From: Citrobacter portucalensis
Lineage (GTDB): Bacteria > Pseudomonadota > Gammaproteobacteria > Enterobacterales > Enterobacteriaceae
Length of the DNA stretch: 64,000 nucleotides
Assembly (NCBI RefSeq): GCF_002042885.1
Contig: NZ_MVFY01000003.1
Coordinates: 124,001 to 188,000, forward strand
Direction: 5' to 3'
In this document: positions 18,615 through 29,555 of the stretch, piece by piece
Layout: each line of letters starts with the position of its first letter
How positions within the stretch are numbered: position 1 is the stretch's first letter
Notes under the pieces: model-generated
What the model saw: the letters and a program-made list of their open reading frames with translations, nothing else
Databases searched by the model: none
What the model was told of the DNA's origin: nothing
Position numbers and translations under genes: made by a program

Positions 18615-21358
18615 CCCTCCTGTTTTTTCAGCAGTAATACGCTCAGACCAATCACCACCGGAATGGCTACCGCCAGCGGAATAAACAGCTGCCAGAGATC
18701 GGTCAGATCCAACGCTTTAGAGAACGTTCCACGCGCGATGGTCAGAAAATGGCTGGTCGGATAAATTTCACCAATCCACCGACCCGGCCCTTCCAGCGAG
18801 GCAACTGGATCGATCATTCCGGAAAACTGCGTCGCCGGGATCAGCGTAATAATCGCCGTACCAAAAATGGCCGCGATCTGGCTTTTCATAAACGTGGAGA
18901 TTAACAGCCCCAGCCCGGTGGCAATGGTGACGTACAGCAGCGCAGCCAGCGTCAGGGTCACAAAGCTCCCCTTATGCGGAACGCCGAATACAAACACCGA
19001 CAGCGCGCACAACAGCAGGAAGTTCAGCATGCCCAGCACGATGTACGGCAACTGTTTGCCGAGTAAAAACTCGCTGCGGGTCGTGGGCGTAACGTACAGA
19101 TTGATAATCGACCCCAGCTCTTTCTCACGCACCACGCTGAGGGCGCTGAGCATGGAGGGGATCATCATCAACAGCAGTGGGATCACTGCCGGAACAATCG
19201 CCGGCAGGCTCTTCACATCCGGGTTGTAACGATAGCGAGTTTCAATGGTCATCAGCCCGTTTTGCCCGCTGGCATTTGGCTGGCGCGCCATCACATCCTG
19301 CAGCCAGGTCTGGTGCATCGCCTGCACGTAACCCCTGACCGTTTCAGCGCGGCTTGGCATTGCGCCATCGACCCAGACGCCAATCTTCACCGGCGTTCCA
19401 CGCGCGATGTCGCGGCCAAAATTTGGCGGAATTTCAATTGCTACCGCAACTTCGCCTGAACGCATCCGTTTGTCCAGCTCGTCATAACTGGTGAGCGGCG
19501 GTTGTTCGATAAAATAGCGCGATCCCGCCAGATTCAGCGTCCACGCCTGGCTGCTGACGGTCTGGTCGCGGTCGAGCACCGAAAAACGCAGGTTTTCCAC
19601 ATCCATGCTGATGCCGTAGCCCATGATAAGCATCAGGATCACCGTGCCCATCAGCGCCAGCGTGGAGCGTACCGGATCGCGCCGTAGTTCCAGCGCTTCA
19701 CGGCGGCTGTAGCTGAATAAGCGCCGCAGGCTAAAACCTTGCCGCGGCGGCTTACTGTTTTCATGCACTGTCGGGACATTGGCTGGCGCTAACTGAGTTT
19801 CCGGCGCCGGGCCTGCCGCTTCCTGCAACCAGGAGATAAACGCCTCTTCCAGACTGGCAGCTCCACGCTGTTTCACCAGTTCCTGCGGCGTACCGCTGGC
19901 CAGTACTTTTCCGGCGTGCATCAGCGACATGCGGTCGCAGCGCTCCGCTTCGTTCATAAAGTGGGTGGAGATAAAAATGGTCACTTTGTCCTGGCGCGAC
20001 AGATCAACCATCAGTTGCCAGAACATATCCCTCGCTACCGGATCGACCCCGGAGGTCGGTTCATCAAGAATGAGCATCTCCGGGCGATGGATCACCGCCA
20101 CCGCCAGCGACAGGCGTTGACGGATCCCCAACGGCAGCGCACCGGGCAGCGCATCTTCGACATCGGTCAGCGAAAAGCGCTCACTCATCTCCTGCACCCG
20201 CCCAGGGATTTCTGCTTCAGGGATATGGAACAGCCGCGCATGTAGTTCGAGGTTTTGCCGGACGGTCAGCTCGCTGTAGAGCGAAAATGCCTGCGACATA
20301 TAGCCTACCCGGCGGCGGGTATCGATATTCTTCGGATCAACCGCTTGCCCAAACAGCCACGCCTCGCCTTCGCTTGCGGGCAGCAGTCCGGTGAGCATTT
20401 TCATGGTGGTGGATTTACCGCAGCCGTTGGAGCCGAGAAAACCGAAGATTTCCCCGCGCGGAATGCGGAAGTTAACGTGGTCCACCGCCACAAATTTACC
20501 GAAGCGCATGGTCAGGTTTTTCGCCTCGATGGCAATCTCTTCCTGCTCAGCGTGATACGGCGGGATCACTACCGGTTTATGCGCCTGGCGCTGGGCTTCA
20601 GGTAACAGCGCGATAAACGCCTGCTCCAGCGTGTTGCTGTTGGTTTGCTCACGTAGCTGCTGCGCGCTCCCGGTGGCTAACACCTCCCCGGCGTTCATCG
20701 CCACCAGCCAGTCAAAGCGCTCGGCTTCTTCCATATAAGCAGTCGCAACCAGCACGCTCATGTTGGTCTGCCGCTGACGAATACTGTTAATCAGATCCCA
20801 GAACTGGGCGCGGGACAGCGGGTCGACCCCGGTGGTGGGTTCATCGAGAATTAACAGTTCCGGGTCGTGGATTAACGCGCAGCACAGCCCCAGCTTTTGC
20901 TTCATCCCGCCCGAGAGTTTCCCGGCAGGACGGTCACGAAACGGTGCCAATCCGGTGCTATTCAGCAGCTCGGTAATCCGCGCCTCACGCTCCGCTTTGT
21001 CATGCCCAAACAAGCGGGCAAAGAAATCGACGTTCTCATATACCGACAGCGTGTGATACAGGTTTTTCCCCAGCCCCTGCGGCATCCAGGCAATGCGCGG
21101 GCAGACATCCCGGCGATGTTTTGGGTCGCGCATATCGCCGCCCAGCACCATCACGTTGCCGTGTTCAATGACCCGCGCGCCGGAGATGAGCGACAGCAGG
21201 CTCGATTTTCCGACACCATCCGGACCAATCAACCCCACCATACAGCGGGCAGGGATATCCAGCGTGATATTGTTCAGCGCTACCGTTTTCCCGTAATGCT
21301 GACTCACGCCGTCAAGGTGCGCCACGGGAGGAACGGGAACCAGCGCCAGATGCGTCAT
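18611..21358 (-). CDS. rbbA: RbbA, ribosome-associated ATPase / ABC transporter fusion
   Basis: A 915-aa protein with two ABC ATPase domains fused to an ABC-2 permease. Walker A motifs GPDGVGKSS (about residue 45) and GSNGCGKST (about 310); signatures LSGGMKQ and a degenerate [11 protein letters not shown]; Walker [13 protein letters not shown] and [12 protein letters not shown]. The C-terminal third has about six membrane segments. In E. coli it co-purifies with ribosomes and stimulates elongation in vitro, but its gene context and permease domain fit an exporter equally well. Overlaps yhiI and yhhJ by 4 bases each. Confidence 0.93.
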   Translation of the reverse strand: MTHLALVPVPPVAHLDGVSQHYGKTVALNNITLDIPARCMVGLIGPDGVGKSSLLSLISGARVIEHGNVMVLGGDMRDPKHRRDVCPRIAWMPQGLGKNLYHTLSVYENVDFFARLFGHDKAEREARITELLNSTGLAPFRDRPAGKLSGGMKQKLGLCCALIHDPELLILDEPTTGVDPLSRAQFWDLINSIRQRQTNMSVLVATAYMEEAERFDWLVAMNAGEVLATGSAQQLREQTNSNTLEQAFIALLPEAQRQAHKPVVIPPYHAEQEEIAIEAKNLTMRFGKFVAVDHVNFRIPRGEIFGFLGSNGCGKSTTMKMLTGLLPASEGEAWLFGQAVDPKNIDTRRRVGYMSQAFSLYSELTVRQNLELHARLFHIPEAEIPGRVQEMSERFSLTDVEDALPGALPLGIRQRLSLAVAVIHRPEMLILDEPTSGVDPVARDMFWQLMVDLSRQDKVTIFISTHFMNEAERCDRMSLMHAGKVLASGTPQELVKQRGAASLEEAFISWLQEAAGPAPETQLAPANVPTVHENSKPPRQGFSLRRLFSYSRREALELRRDPVRSTLALMGTVILMLIMGYGISMDVENLRFSVLDRDQTVSSQAWTLNLAGSRYFIEQPPLTSYDELDKRMRSGEVAVAIEIPPNFGRDIARGTPVKIGVWVDGAMPSRAETVRGYVQAMHQTWLQDVMARQPNASGQNGLMTIETRYRYNPDVKSLPAIVPAVIPLLLMMIPSMLSALSVVREKELGSIINLYVTPTTRSEFLLGKQLPYIVLGMLNFLLLCALSVFVFGVPHKGSFVTLTLAALLYVTIATGLGLLISTFMKSQIAAIFGTAIITLIPATQFSGMIDPVASLEGPGRWIGEIYPTSHFLTIARGTFSKALDLTDLWQLFIPLAVAIPVVIGLSVLLLKKQEG

Positions 21359-22422
21359 TGCGGCAACCTCACCACCAGGTCGTCAGGCCAGGCGCGACTT
21401 TCATCAACACGCACCCACGCCATGCCCGGCAGACCGGTTTTCACGTACTCCAAATGCTGCTGTAACAGCTCTGGCGGGATACGCGCTTTGACGCGAAACA
21501 TCAGTTTCAGCCGTTCATCGCTGGTTTCGACCGTTTTCGGCGTGAACTGCGCGACGCTAGCCACAAAGCTGATGGTCGCCGGAATACGCAAATCCGGCGC
21601 AGCATCTAGCACCAGCCGCGCTTCTCCGCCAATCTTCAGTAAACCAGCCTGTTCGGTTGGCAAGAAGAACGTCATGTAGACATCGCTGAGATCGACCATA
21701 TTCAGCACGCGACCGCCCGCGGAAAGCACCTCGCCCGGTTCAGCTACGCGGTACTGTACGCGGCCATCGCGCGGGGCTTTCAGCTCGCTGTCATCAATAT
21801 CAGCCGCAATACGACGTTCGGTAGCCTGCGCGGCTTCTACGCGGGTTTGCGCCTGAATGATACTGGTGCGAGCGGCTTCAATTGCGGCTTTTGCCGCAGA
21901 GACCTGCGCCTTTGCGGATTCCAGTGCAGCGCGTGCGCTTTCTGCCGCAGCCCTGTCGTCATCCAGCTGTTGCTCAGACACAGCCCCACGCTGAGATAGC
22001 GAACGGGAGCGGACGTGGCGTTTAGAGACCGACTGCAGTTCCGCCTCACGCTGTTTTACCACCGACTGCGCGGCGCGCATTTCACTTTGCCGCTGCTCTA
22101 ACAGCGCCCGCGCCGCCGCCACCGCACTTTCGGCCTCTTTGATTTGGGCTACCGCTTCCAGCCGCTGCTCCTGCAGCACGCGGGTATCCATTTTCGCCAG
22201 CACCTCACCCTGACGAACAAACTGCCCTTCCGACACGAGGATCGTGTCAATTCGCCCGGCAATTTTGGTGGCAATATCCACTTCAGTGGCTTCAATTCTG
22301 CCGTTGCTGGCTGCAAACCCCTCCGGTATTCCCGCAGGACGAAGCATCCACCATGCTATCGCGGCCACCACGACCAGGATGCCCGCCACCCACCACATCA
22401 TATGACGTTTAAACTTATCCAT
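21355..22422 (-). CDS. yhiI: HlyD-family membrane fusion protein YhiI
   Basis: Periplasmic adaptor of an ABC exporter, 355 aa. An N-terminal membrane anchor (about residues 10-27) is followed by a lipoyl half-motif, a long Ala/Glu/Gln-rich coiled coil (about residues 75-210, many EAR and AAA runs) and a beta-barrel ([22 protein letters not shown]). First gene of the yhiI-rbbA-yhhJ operon. In E. coli extra genes (yhiJ, yhiL, yhiM) lie between yhiI and yhiN; here they are absent. Confidence 0.92.
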   Translation of the reverse strand: MDKFKRHMMWWVAGILVVVAAIAWWMLRPAGIPEGFAASNGRIEATEVDIATKIAGRIDTILVSEGQFVRQGEVLAKMDTRVLQEQRLEAVAQIKEAESAVAAARALLEQRQSEMRAAQSVVKQREAELQSVSKRHVRSRSLSQRGAVSEQQLDDDRAAAESARAALESAKAQVSAAKAAIEAARTSIIQAQTRVEAAQATERRIAADIDDSELKAPRDGRVQYRVAEPGEVLSAGGRVLNMVDLSDVYMTFFLPTEQAGLLKIGGEARLVLDAAPDLRIPATISFVASVAQFTPKTVETSDERLKLMFRVKARIPPELLQQHLEYVKTGLPGMAWVRVDESRAWPDDLVVRLPQ

Positions 22423-22825
22423 ATTCGACCCGCCGTAATCCCTGTTATCAAACGATGCGTGTCACAAAGCCCACTGAACAGCTATTCAGCGGGAGATTCC
22501 ATCCGGGATAAGAAGGAATGAGAAACAATGGCCAGAGAGCAGACAGGCATGTAAGCAACCTGCACCGCGAAGGAAGTGAATGATGAAAATGCTGTGAAAT
22601 CGGGTAGTAATGTTGTCATCATCAGCGTTCCTGGCCGGAAATGAAACACGCATACTCATTACTGCTGTCTATTGAATACTAACACCTGGATTCAATATGT
22701 CTATTCGGTTGTAGCAGGTATGTTGCAGGAAAAAAATCGTGCCCGGCAATCCATTTACCGGGCAAATTTCACAAGTGAGCTTTATGTAAAACGCAGCGGG
22801 TCCACGCTCAACGTATCGTCTTCGC
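22423..22825. other. 403-bp gap between yhiI and yhiN
   Basis: No supported gene. It should hold the yhiI promoter. A hairpin GCCCGG/CCGGGC with an 11-base loop at 22741-22763 is followed on the minus strand by ACGATTTTTTT and probably ends yhiN transcription. Where E. coli has yhiJ/L/M, no remnant was recognised. Confidence 0.5.
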
Positions 22826-24019
22826 TTATTCAGATACCAAATCCTGCGCGCATGCCCAGGCGCTCGACCATGCCCACTGGAAGTTATAGCCACCCAACCA
22901 GCCGGTGACGTCCATCACTTCGCCGATAAAGTAGAGCCCTGGCACTTTGCGGGCTTCCATCGTGCGCGATGACAGCTCGTTGGTATCGACGCCGCCCAAC
23001 GTGACTTCAGCGGTACGATACCCTTCCGTACCGTTCGGCTGCACCCGCCACTCGGTCAGCGTTTCAACCAGCGTTTGCTGATCGCGCACGTTAAGCTGCT
23101 TCAGAGACACGTCAGGAATTTGCCCTAACTGCTGCAAGCATTCCACCAGACGCTTTGGCAACTGCATTGCTAAGGTGTTCTTTAAGCTCTGGTTAGGGTG
23201 TGCGCTACGTTGTTCGTCGAGAAAGCTCGCAAGGTCAACATCCGGCAACAAATTAATGCTGACAAATTCGCCTGGCTGCCAAAAACTGGAAATCTGCAAA
23301 ACAGCTGGACCCGAAAGTCCTCGGTGTGTAAAGAGCAGATTTTCACGAAATACGGTGCCGTCTTCGGCGGTGATAACGGAGGAGACCGACACGCCAGAGA
23401 GCACCTGAAGCTGCTCCAGCAGTGGCTTATGCAACGTAAAGGGCACCAGTCCCGCGCGCGTTGGCAACACCTTCAGACCAAACTGTTCGGCAATTTTATA
23501 GCCAAACGGCGTTGCCCCCAGACCCGGCATGGAAAGCCCACCGGAAGCGATAACCAGTTTTTTCGTGCCGACCGTCATGCCGTTCAGTTCGAGGGTGAAA
23601 CCTTCATCATCCTGCACCACGCTCAGGACTTCGCTCCGTAACCGCATAGTTACGTTACCTTTTTCACACTCGTCTACCAGCATATCGACAATTTGCTGAG
23701 CGGAATCATCGCAGAACAGCTGACCCAGCGTTTTTTCATGCCAGGCAATACCGTGTTTGCCCACCAGGTCGATAAAATCCCACTGCGTGTAACGCGCCAG
23801 TGCCGATTTGCAAAAATGGGGGTTTTGGCTCAAATAGGCGGCCGGTTCGACATAAAGATTGGTAAAGTTGCAGCGTCCCCCGCCAGACATGAGAATCTTG
23901 CGTCCTGGCTTTTTACCATTATCAATAAGCAGTACTCGACTACCTGCTTGTCCTGCCTGCGCGGCACAAAACATACCCGCTGCGCCAGCGCCTATAATAA
24001 CGGTATCAAACCTTTCCAC
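22826..24019 (-). CDS. yhiN: HI0933-family FAD-binding protein YhiN
   Basis: Predicted flavoprotein of the BaiN/HI0933 family, 397 aa. The N-terminal dinucleotide-binding motif is VIIGAGAAGMFCAAQAG, followed by the family signature GRKILMSGGGRCNFTN. The C-terminal FAD motif region includes GLYFIGEVMDVTGWLGGYNFQWAWSSG-like residues. Physiological reaction not known. The GTG start at 24019 (VERFD) has AGAGGA 7 bases upstream and aligns with E. coli; the longer reading from 24085 has no such signal. Confidence 0.92.
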   Translation of the reverse strand: MERFDTVIIGAGAAGMFCAAQAGQAGSRVLLIDNGKKPGRKILMSGGGRCNFTNLYVEPAAYLSQNPHFCKSALARYTQWDFIDLVGKHGIAWHEKTLGQLFCDDSAQQIVDMLVDECEKGNVTMRLRSEVLSVVQDDEGFTLELNGMTVGTKKLVIASGGLSMPGLGATPFGYKIAEQFGLKVLPTRAGLVPFTLHKPLLEQLQVLSGVSVSSVITAEDGTVFRENLLFTHRGLSGPAVLQISSFWQPGEFVSINLLPDVDLASFLDEQRSAHPNQSLKNTLAMQLPKRLVECLQQLGQIPDVSLKQLNVRDQQTLVETLTEWRVQPNGTEGYRTAEVTLGGVDTNELSSRTMEARKVPGLYFIGEVMDVTGWLGGYNFQWAWSSAWACAQDLVSE

Positions 24020-24248
24020 GTTGCGATCCTCTCTAAAAAGCGGGTGTGAATTGTAAAGATTCCTCAGTGGTCGCACCAGCACCAAACTACCGATAAAGGG
24101 TATTTAACTGAAATATATAGGATAATTCTTTAGTGGTGTAAAACAAAGCAGGAGACAAATCAAAAAAACTCTATATTTCACTTTGCCCGCGCCGCCAAAG
24201 TCACTGATAATGCGCCGCGTTCATGTCCTCAAAATGGCGTAACGTCCT

Positions 24249-25748
24249 ATGCTACATTTGTTTGCTGGCCTGGATTTACATACCGGGCTTTTACTATTGC
24301 TTGCTCTGGCTTTTGTGCTGTTCTACGAAGCAATTAACGGCTTCCATGACACAGCCAATGCTGTCGCAACCGTGATCTATACCCGTGCAATGCGTTCGCA
24401 ATTGGCGGTGGTCATGGCTGCGTTGTTCAACTTCTTTGGTGTTTTGCTGGGTGGTCTCAGCGTGGCGTATGCCATCGTGCATATGCTACCAACGGATCTG
24501 CTGCTTAATATGGGATCGTCACATGGCCTTGCCATGGTGTTCTCCATGCTGCTGGCGGCAATTATCTGGAACCTGGGTACCTGGTACTTTGGTTTACCTG
24601 CATCCAGCTCCCACACGCTGATTGGCGCCATTATCGGTATTGGTTTAACCAATGCACTGATGACCGGCACCTCAGTGGTGGACGCACTTAACATTCCGAA
24701 AGTTATCGGTATTTTTGCTTCGCTTATCATCTCGCCAATTGTTGGTCTGGTGGTTGCAGGCGGTCTTATTTTCATTCTGCGTCGTTACTGGAGCGGTACA
24801 AAAAAACGTGCCCGTATCCACCTGACGCCAGCAGAACGTGAAAAGAAAGATGGCAAGAAAAAGCCGCCGTTCTGGACCCGTATCGCACTGATCCTCTCCG
24901 CTATCGGCGTAGCGTTCTCTCATGGCGCTAACGACGGGCAGAAAGGCATTGGTCTGGTGATGCTGGTGCTGATTGGCGTAGCGCCTGCAGGCTTCGTGGT
25001 GAATATGAATGCTTCCGGTTACGAGATTACCCGTACCCGTGATGCAATCAATAACGTCGAAGTCTTCTTCCAGCAGCGCCCTGACCTGCTTAAACAGGCC
25101 ACAGGCGTAGACCAGCTGATTCCGTCCCCGACGGACGCGGCACCCGCGACGACGACAGAGTTCCATTGCCACCCGGCGAATACCATCAACGCGCTGGAAC
25201 GTGCGAAAGGTATGCTGGCGAACCTGGAAACCTACGACAAATTAAGCGTCGAACAGCGTGGTCAGCTGCGCCGTATTATGCTGTGCATCTCTGATACCAC
25301 CGATAAAGTGGTTAAGCTGCCTGGCGTAAGCGCTGACGATCAGCGTCTGCTGAAAAAACTGAAAGCTGACATGCTGAGCACCATTGAGTACGCGCCTATC
25401 TGGATCATTATGGCCGTCGCATTGGCGCTGGGTATTGGTACGATGATTGGCTGGCGTCGCGTTGCCACCACCATCGGCGAGAAAATCGGTAAGAAAGGCA
25501 TGACTTATGCACAGGGGATGTCGGCGCAGATGACCGCCGCAGTCTCTATCGGTCTCGCCAGCTACACCGGTATGCCCGTTTCCACCACCCACGTTCTCTC
25601 TTCTTCCGTTGCGGGGACGATGGTTGTTGATGGCGGCGGATTGCAGCGTAAAACGGTAACCAGCATTCTGATGGCCTGGGTCTTCACCCTGCCGGCTGCG
25701 ATTATTCTTTCCGGGGTGCTGTACTGGCTCTCCCTGAAGCTTATCTAA
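24249..25748 (+). CDS. pitA: Low-affinity inorganic phosphate transporter PitA
   Basis: Proton-coupled metal-phosphate symporter in the inner membrane, 499 aa as in E. coli. The two family signatures are [21 protein letters not shown] (near residue 26, written in full it exceeds the limit by little: [16 protein letters not shown]) and [17 protein letters not shown] (near 224), plus a C-terminal [19 protein letters not shown] repeat. Single gene ended by a strong terminator. Confidence 0.97.
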   Translation: MLHLFAGLDLHTGLLLLLALAFVLFYEAINGFHDTANAVATVIYTRAMRSQLAVVMAALFNFFGVLLGGLSVAYAIVHMLPTDLLLNMGSSHGLAMVFSMLLAAIIWNLGTWYFGLPASSSHTLIGAIIGIGLTNALMTGTSVVDALNIPKVIGIFASLIISPIVGLVVAGGLIFILRRYWSGTKKRARIHLTPAEREKKDGKKKPPFWTRIALILSAIGVAFSHGANDGQKGIGLVMLVLIGVAPAGFVVNMNASGYEITRTRDAINNVEVFFQQRPDLLKQATGVDQLIPSPTDAAPATTTEFHCHPANTINALERAKGMLANLETYDKLSVEQRGQLRRIMLCISDTTDKVVKLPGVSADDQRLLKKLKADMLSTIEYAPIWIIMAVALALGIGTMIGWRRVATTIGEKIGKKGMTYAQGMSAQMTAAVSIGLASYTGMPVSTTHVLSSSVAGTMVVDGGGLQRKTVTSILMAWVFTLPAAIILSGVLYWLSLKLI

Positions 25749-25761
25749 GCGAATGCACGGT

Positions 25762-25797
25762 AAAAAAGCGGGTCAGGAAGCTGACCCGCTTTTTTTG
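25762..25797. terminator. Bidirectional terminator between pitA and uspB
   Basis: AAAAAAGCGGGTCAG/CTGACCCGCTTTTTTT, a 9-bp GC stem with an A tract on one side and a T tract on the other. It serves convergent pitA and uspB. Confidence 0.92.
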
Positions 25798-25812
25798 TAT
25801 CTGTTGTTGGCA

Positions 25813-26148
25813 TCAGTGCCAGATAATCAGCGCAACCATGCTGATTAGCACCAGGCCGCATAGCGCGCTGGTGAGAATGAACTGACCTCGAACCCGCTCA
25901 CAGCGGCGAATAAATTCATCATCATGATGATCGCGGTAACGCTGAGCGTAGATATACCACACCAGACGCATCTGCTTGTTCGGTTGCCCATGCGAGGTAA
26001 AAAAGCCCCCTCCATCTACATACTGGTAAAGTAATGGATCGCAACCACGAAGTACCACTAACAGTGCGCGTAGCGAAGAAAAATAGCGCGCCATATTAAC
26101 AATGCAAACGACACATAAAGCCCAGAATAATGCAATGGTGCTTATCAT
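25813..26148 (-). CDS. uspB: Universal stress protein B (membrane)
   Basis: A 111-aa integral membrane protein with one hydrophobic segment at each end and a charged middle ([16 protein letters not shown]). In E. coli it is sigma-S dependent and its loss gives ethanol sensitivity in stationary phase. Nearly identical to E. coli UspB. Divergent from uspA. Confidence 0.95.
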   Translation of the reverse strand: MISTIALFWALCVVCIVNMARYFSSLRALLVVLRGCDPLLYQYVDGGGFFTSHGQPNKQMRLVWYIYAQRYRDHHDDEFIRRCERVRGQFILTSALCGLVLISMVALIIWH

Positions 26149-26541
26149 ACCTCCTCCCCGGCGACCCGCCCACGGAACTCCTTTCCGGGACTACCGCTCC
26201 CCGATACCCTGCCAAACCATTCAATGAAGAGTGCAGCCGAAACCGTTCGTGTTAGTATCACGCATCCGAACGCCTCTTTAGATAGTGTAGGAGATTAGTT
26301 AATTTTTTTGCCATAAGGTTAATCGCTATCAATGCAATTAACTAAAAAATTTGTTTAACTATTTGGCAAGCAAGGCGGATTGACGGATTATCCTGGTCGC
26401 TATAATGTAAGGATAGTCCTTATATGGTACGTTTTTTACGACTGGGCTAGCCCCGCGCACAAGGTTCGCAGGACGCGGATGACGCGGCGGCATATAACGC
26501 CAGCAGGCTAGTCATCGACAACTTATGGAAGGAGTAACACT
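26149..26541. other. 393-bp divergent control region uspB/uspA
   Basis: No gene seen. It contains the uspA promoter described separately and a GC-rich uspA leader of about 130 bases with complementary segments (GGGCTAG near 26445 and CTAGCC-type sequence near 26508). The AT-rich part at 26275-26360 probably carries the uspB promoter. Confidence 0.55.
26380..26406 (+). promoter_or_regulatory. uspA promoter
   Basis: TTGACG (26380-26385) and TATAAT (26401-26406) with a short 15-bp spacer, about 135 bases upstream of the uspA start. The short spacing fits a strongly regulated promoter; E. coli uspA is (p)ppGpp- and FadR-controlled. Confidence 0.6.
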
Positions 26542-26979
26542 ATGGCTTATAAACACATTCTTATCGCGGTTGATCTTTCTCCGGAAAGCAAAGTTCTGGT
26601 TGAAAAAGCGGTTTCTATGGCGCGACCTTACAATGCTAAAGTCTCCCTTATCCACGTTGACGTAAACTATTCCGACCTGTACACCGGGCTCATCGACGTG
26701 AATCTGGGCGACATGCAGAAACGCATTTCTGAAGAAACCCACCACGCGTTAACCGAGCTGTCCACCAATGCAGGCTACCCTATCACCGAAACCCTGAGCG
26801 GTAGCGGCGACCTGGGTCAGGTTCTGGTTGATGCCATCAAAAAATACGACATGGATCTGGTCGTCTGTGGTCACCACCAGGATTTCTGGAGCAAACTGAT
26901 GTCCTCCGCGCGCCAACTGATCAACACCGTCCACGTCGACATGTTGATTGTTCCGCTGCGTGACGACGAAGAAGCATAA
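26542..26979 (+). CDS. uspA: Universal stress protein A
   Basis: Cytoplasmic stress protein, 145 aa (144 in E. coli), induced by growth arrest and many stresses. It has the Usp fold with N-terminal [13 protein letters not shown]. The UspA group does not bind ATP, and the ATP-loop G-2x-G-9x-G(S/T) is not seen here. AAGGAG lies 7 bases before the ATG. Confidence 0.97.
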   Translation: MAYKHILIAVDLSPESKVLVEKAVSMARPYNAKVSLIHVDVNYSDLYTGLIDVNLGDMQKRISEETHHALTELSTNAGYPITETLSGSGDLGQVLVDAIKKYDMDLVVCGHHQDFWSKLMSSARQLINTVHVDMLIVPLRDDEEA

Positions 26980-27031
26980 AATGCTTGCCGCCGGAAGTTA
27001 ACCCGGCCCACTGCAAGTCGTTAAGCCTGTA

Positions 27032-27060
27032 AACGCCCGCCTTCGCGGGCGTTTTTGTTT
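27032..27060 (+). terminator. uspA terminator
   Basis: AACGCCCGC CTTC GCGGGCGTT followed by TTTGTTTTT. Confidence 0.93.
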
Positions 27061-27260
27061 TTATCATTCGGTCACAATTAGTACATCAATCCAACAAACA
27101 AATCATAATTAGTGTGATCAACTAATTGGATCGAAAACTATCTCTATAATACTCTACCCTTGCGGCCAATAACCGCAGTCTATAACAAAATAAGACTTTT
27201 TCGGCGCGTTTAAGCATACGCGTTCATACTTTTCGGGATGGCTTTGAAAGGCGATGGAAT

Positions 27261-28733
27261 ATGAATAAAACTGCACCTACGGGCTTGCTGCAGCAACCTC
27301 GTCCGTTCTTCATGATCTTCTTTGTGGAATTATGGGAACGATTTGGCTATTACGGCGTACAGGGCATCCTGGCGGTATTTTTTGTTAAGCAGCTCGGATT
27401 TTCACAAGAACAGGCATTTGTCACCTTTGGTGCCTTTGCCGCACTAGTTTACGGCCTGATCTCGATCGGCGGCTACGTCGGCGACCACCTGTTAGGCACC
27501 AAGCGCACGCTGGTACTCGGTGCCATTGTGCTGGCAATCGGCTACTTCATGACCGGGATGTCGCTGCTTAAGCCGGATCTGATCTTTATTGCTTTGGGTA
27601 CCATTGCCGTTGGTAACGGGCTATTTAAAGCCAACCCGGCAAGCCTGCTGTCAAAATGTTATCCCCCGAAAGACGCCCGTCTGGACGGTGCTTTCACCCT
27701 GTTTTATATGTCGATTAACATCGGTTCGCTGCTGTCACTGTCGCTGGCGCCGGTGATTGCCGATAAGTTTGGCTACGCTGTGACTTACAACCTGTGCGGA
27801 GCCGGACTAATCGTCGCGCTGTTGGTATACTTTGCCTGCCGCGGAATGGTGAAAAATATCGGCTCTGAGCCAGACCATAAGCCACTGAACTTCCGTAACC
27901 TGCTGTACGTGCTGGCCGGTACGGTAGTGATGGTATTTATCTGCGCCTGGCTGATGCACAACGTGCAGATTGCCAACCTGGTGCTGATCGTCCTGTCGAT
28001 TGCCGTGACCATCATCTTCTTCCGTCAGGCATTCAAACTGGATAAAACCGGGCGCAACAAGATGTTCGTGGCCTTTATCCTGATGCTGGAAGCGGTGGTG
28101 TTCTACGTGCTGTACGCGCAGATGCCGACATCGCTAAACTTCTTTGCGATCAATAACGTACACCATGAAATTCTTGGTTTCGCCATCAACCCGGTGAGCT
28201 TCCAGGCGCTGAACCCGTTCTGGGTGGTACTGGCGAGTCCGGTACTGGCCGCAATCTATACCCGTCTGGGCAACAAAGGCAAAGATCTGACCATGCCGAT
28301 GAAATTTACGCTCGGTATGTTCCTGTGCTCATTGGGCTTCCTGACGGCCGCCGCTGCCGGGATGTGGTTTGCCGATGCACAAGGGCTGACGTCGCCGTGG
28401 TTTATCGTGCTGGTGTATCTGTTCCAGAGCCTGGGTGAACTGCTGATTAGCGCCCTGGGACTGGCTATGGTCGCCGCTCTCGTGCCACAACACCTGATGG
28501 GCTTCATTCTTGGGATGTGGTTCCTGACACAGGCCGCAGCCTTCCTGATGGGGGGTTATGTCGCTACGTTCACCGCCGTACCAGAGAACATCACCGACCC
28601 GCTGCAAACGCTGCCTATCTATACCAACGTCTTCAGTAAGATTGGCCTTGTCACCCTGGCCGTAACAGTTGTTATGGCGATTATGGTGCCATGGCTGAAC
28701 CGCATGATTAATACGCCGAGTACCGAGCAATAA
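27261..28733 (+). CDS. dtpB: Dipeptide/tripeptide permease B
   Basis: Proton-dependent oligopeptide transporter (POT/PTR family), 490 aa, with about 14 membrane segments. The proton-coupling ExxER motif is in [13 protein letters not shown] (Glu27-Arg31 region), and the PTR2 signature lies in [21 protein letters not shown]. Close to E. coli DtpB (489 aa). In E. coli the next genes are rsmJ and prlC; here a two-gene insertion follows. A TATAAT sits at 27145-27150 in the 280-bp leader region. Confidence 0.96.
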   Translation: MNKTAPTGLLQQPRPFFMIFFVELWERFGYYGVQGILAVFFVKQLGFSQEQAFVTFGAFAALVYGLISIGGYVGDHLLGTKRTLVLGAIVLAIGYFMTGMSLLKPDLIFIALGTIAVGNGLFKANPASLLSKCYPPKDARLDGAFTLFYMSINIGSLLSLSLAPVIADKFGYAVTYNLCGAGLIVALLVYFACRGMVKNIGSEPDHKPLNFRNLLYVLAGTVVMVFICAWLMHNVQIANLVLIVLSIAVTIIFFRQAFKLDKTGRNKMFVAFILMLEAVVFYVLYAQMPTSLNFFAINNVHHEILGFAINPVSFQALNPFWVVLASPVLAAIYTRLGNKGKDLTMPMKFTLGMFLCSLGFLTAAAAGMWFADAQGLTSPWFIVLVYLFQSLGELLISALGLAMVAALVPQHLMGFILGMWFLTQAAAFLMGGYVATFTAVPENITDPLQTLPIYTNVFSKIGLVTLAVTVVMAIMVPWLNRMINTPSTEQ

Positions 28734-28740
28734 CCTTCAG

Positions 28741-28774
28741 TGCCGGATGGCGGCTATTGCCCCTATCCGGCCTA
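28741..28774. repeat. REP element
   Basis: TGCCGGATGGCGGCTATTGC...TATCCGGCCTAC directly after dtpB. Confidence 0.8.
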
Positions 28775-28782
28775 CATTCAAC

Positions 28783-28814
28783 ATGCCCGATCGCCTTGCG
28801 CTATCGGGCATTTT
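28783..28814 (+). terminator. dtpB terminator
   Basis: ATGCCCGAT (28783-28791) pairs with ATCGGGCAT and is followed by TTTTC. Confidence 0.75.
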
Positions 28815-28820
28815 CACTCA

Positions 28821-29324
28821 CTACCCTTTACGCGTGTCTATCCACTCCTGCACTTCCACCACAAAAGTGTCCGGTGCTTTACGGTACATTTTGCGCGCCA
28901 AGTCCAGAATCGTATGCTGGCCGAGCGCTTCTTCCATTCGCTGCTGAGCCATGTCCATTACCGAACGCACACCACAAATGCCTTCACAGGCCCACTCGGG
29001 TGGATGCTCCTCAAATACCGCCAGCCGCTGGCGAATTTCACGACATTCAAAGATGCGCTTATCGCCATCAATAGCATTCACCACATCCAGCACCGTGATG
29101 TGTTCAGCGGGTTTAGCTAACTGGAAACCGCCACCTTTGCCTTCAATGCTGCGCACCAGACCCGCTTTGGACAGACGGGTGAAAATTTTTGCCAGATAGT
29201 CATACGGTACGCTTTGCAGTTCGGCTATTTCCCGCACGCTCATATCCCGCGCGTCGCCCTTACTGTCGACCATACACATCAGGCTATGAATGCCGTACTC
29301 AACTCCCGAACTGTAGAATGCCAT
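28821..29324 (-). CDS. Rrf2-family transcriptional regulator (possible Fe-S sensor)
   Basis: A 167-aa winged-helix regulator of the Rrf2/IscR/NsrR family. The HTH lies in MSVREIAELQSVPYDYLAKIF (residues about 28-48), and the wing has the family motif GKGGGFQLAKP. Three cysteines follow (C94, C113, C117) in the region where IscR and NsrR bind an Fe-S cluster; the C-X18-C-X3-C spacing differs from both. Absent from this site in E. coli K-12. Divergent from an NDH-2-like oxidoreductase, its likely target. Confidence 0.9.
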   Translation of the reverse strand: MAFYSSGVEYGIHSLMCMVDSKGDARDMSVREIAELQSVPYDYLAKIFTRLSKAGLVRSIEGKGGGFQLAKPAEHITVLDVVNAIDGDKRIFECREIRQRLAVFEEHPPEWACEGICGVRSVMDMAQQRMEEALGQHTILDLARKMYRKAPDTFVVEVQEWIDTRKG

Positions 29325-29500
29325 TCTCTTATCTCAGCCAAAATGAATCTGAGTTTATTGTAGCTTTTTCATCTCATTCATTCCAGACAGCAAAGTAACC
29401 CCTTTTCACAACAGAACTTTAAATTCATATTTATCAATCAGATAATCAAAAAACATCACCCTTTGAGGCAAAAAGGATCTCGATCGCATTGCAATTCCTA

Positions 29501-29537
29501 ACTACGACAAATAAAATCCGAGTAAATAATTCGTAGT
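29501..29537. promoter_or_regulatory. Inverted repeat upstream of the oxidoreductase gene
   Basis: ACTACGA (29501-29507) and TCGTAGT (29531-29537), perfect 7-bp arms with a 23-bp centre, lying 18-54 bases before the start codon. Could be an operator or an mRNA leader hairpin. Confidence 0.35.
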
Positions 29538-29555
29538 CACCAGTGAGAAAACCCA

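Noticed and set aside
20897-21679. 260-codon open frame opposite rbbA/yhiI
   Set aside because: Antisense of two well-conserved genes; composition rich in Arg/His/Gln as expected of a shadow frame.
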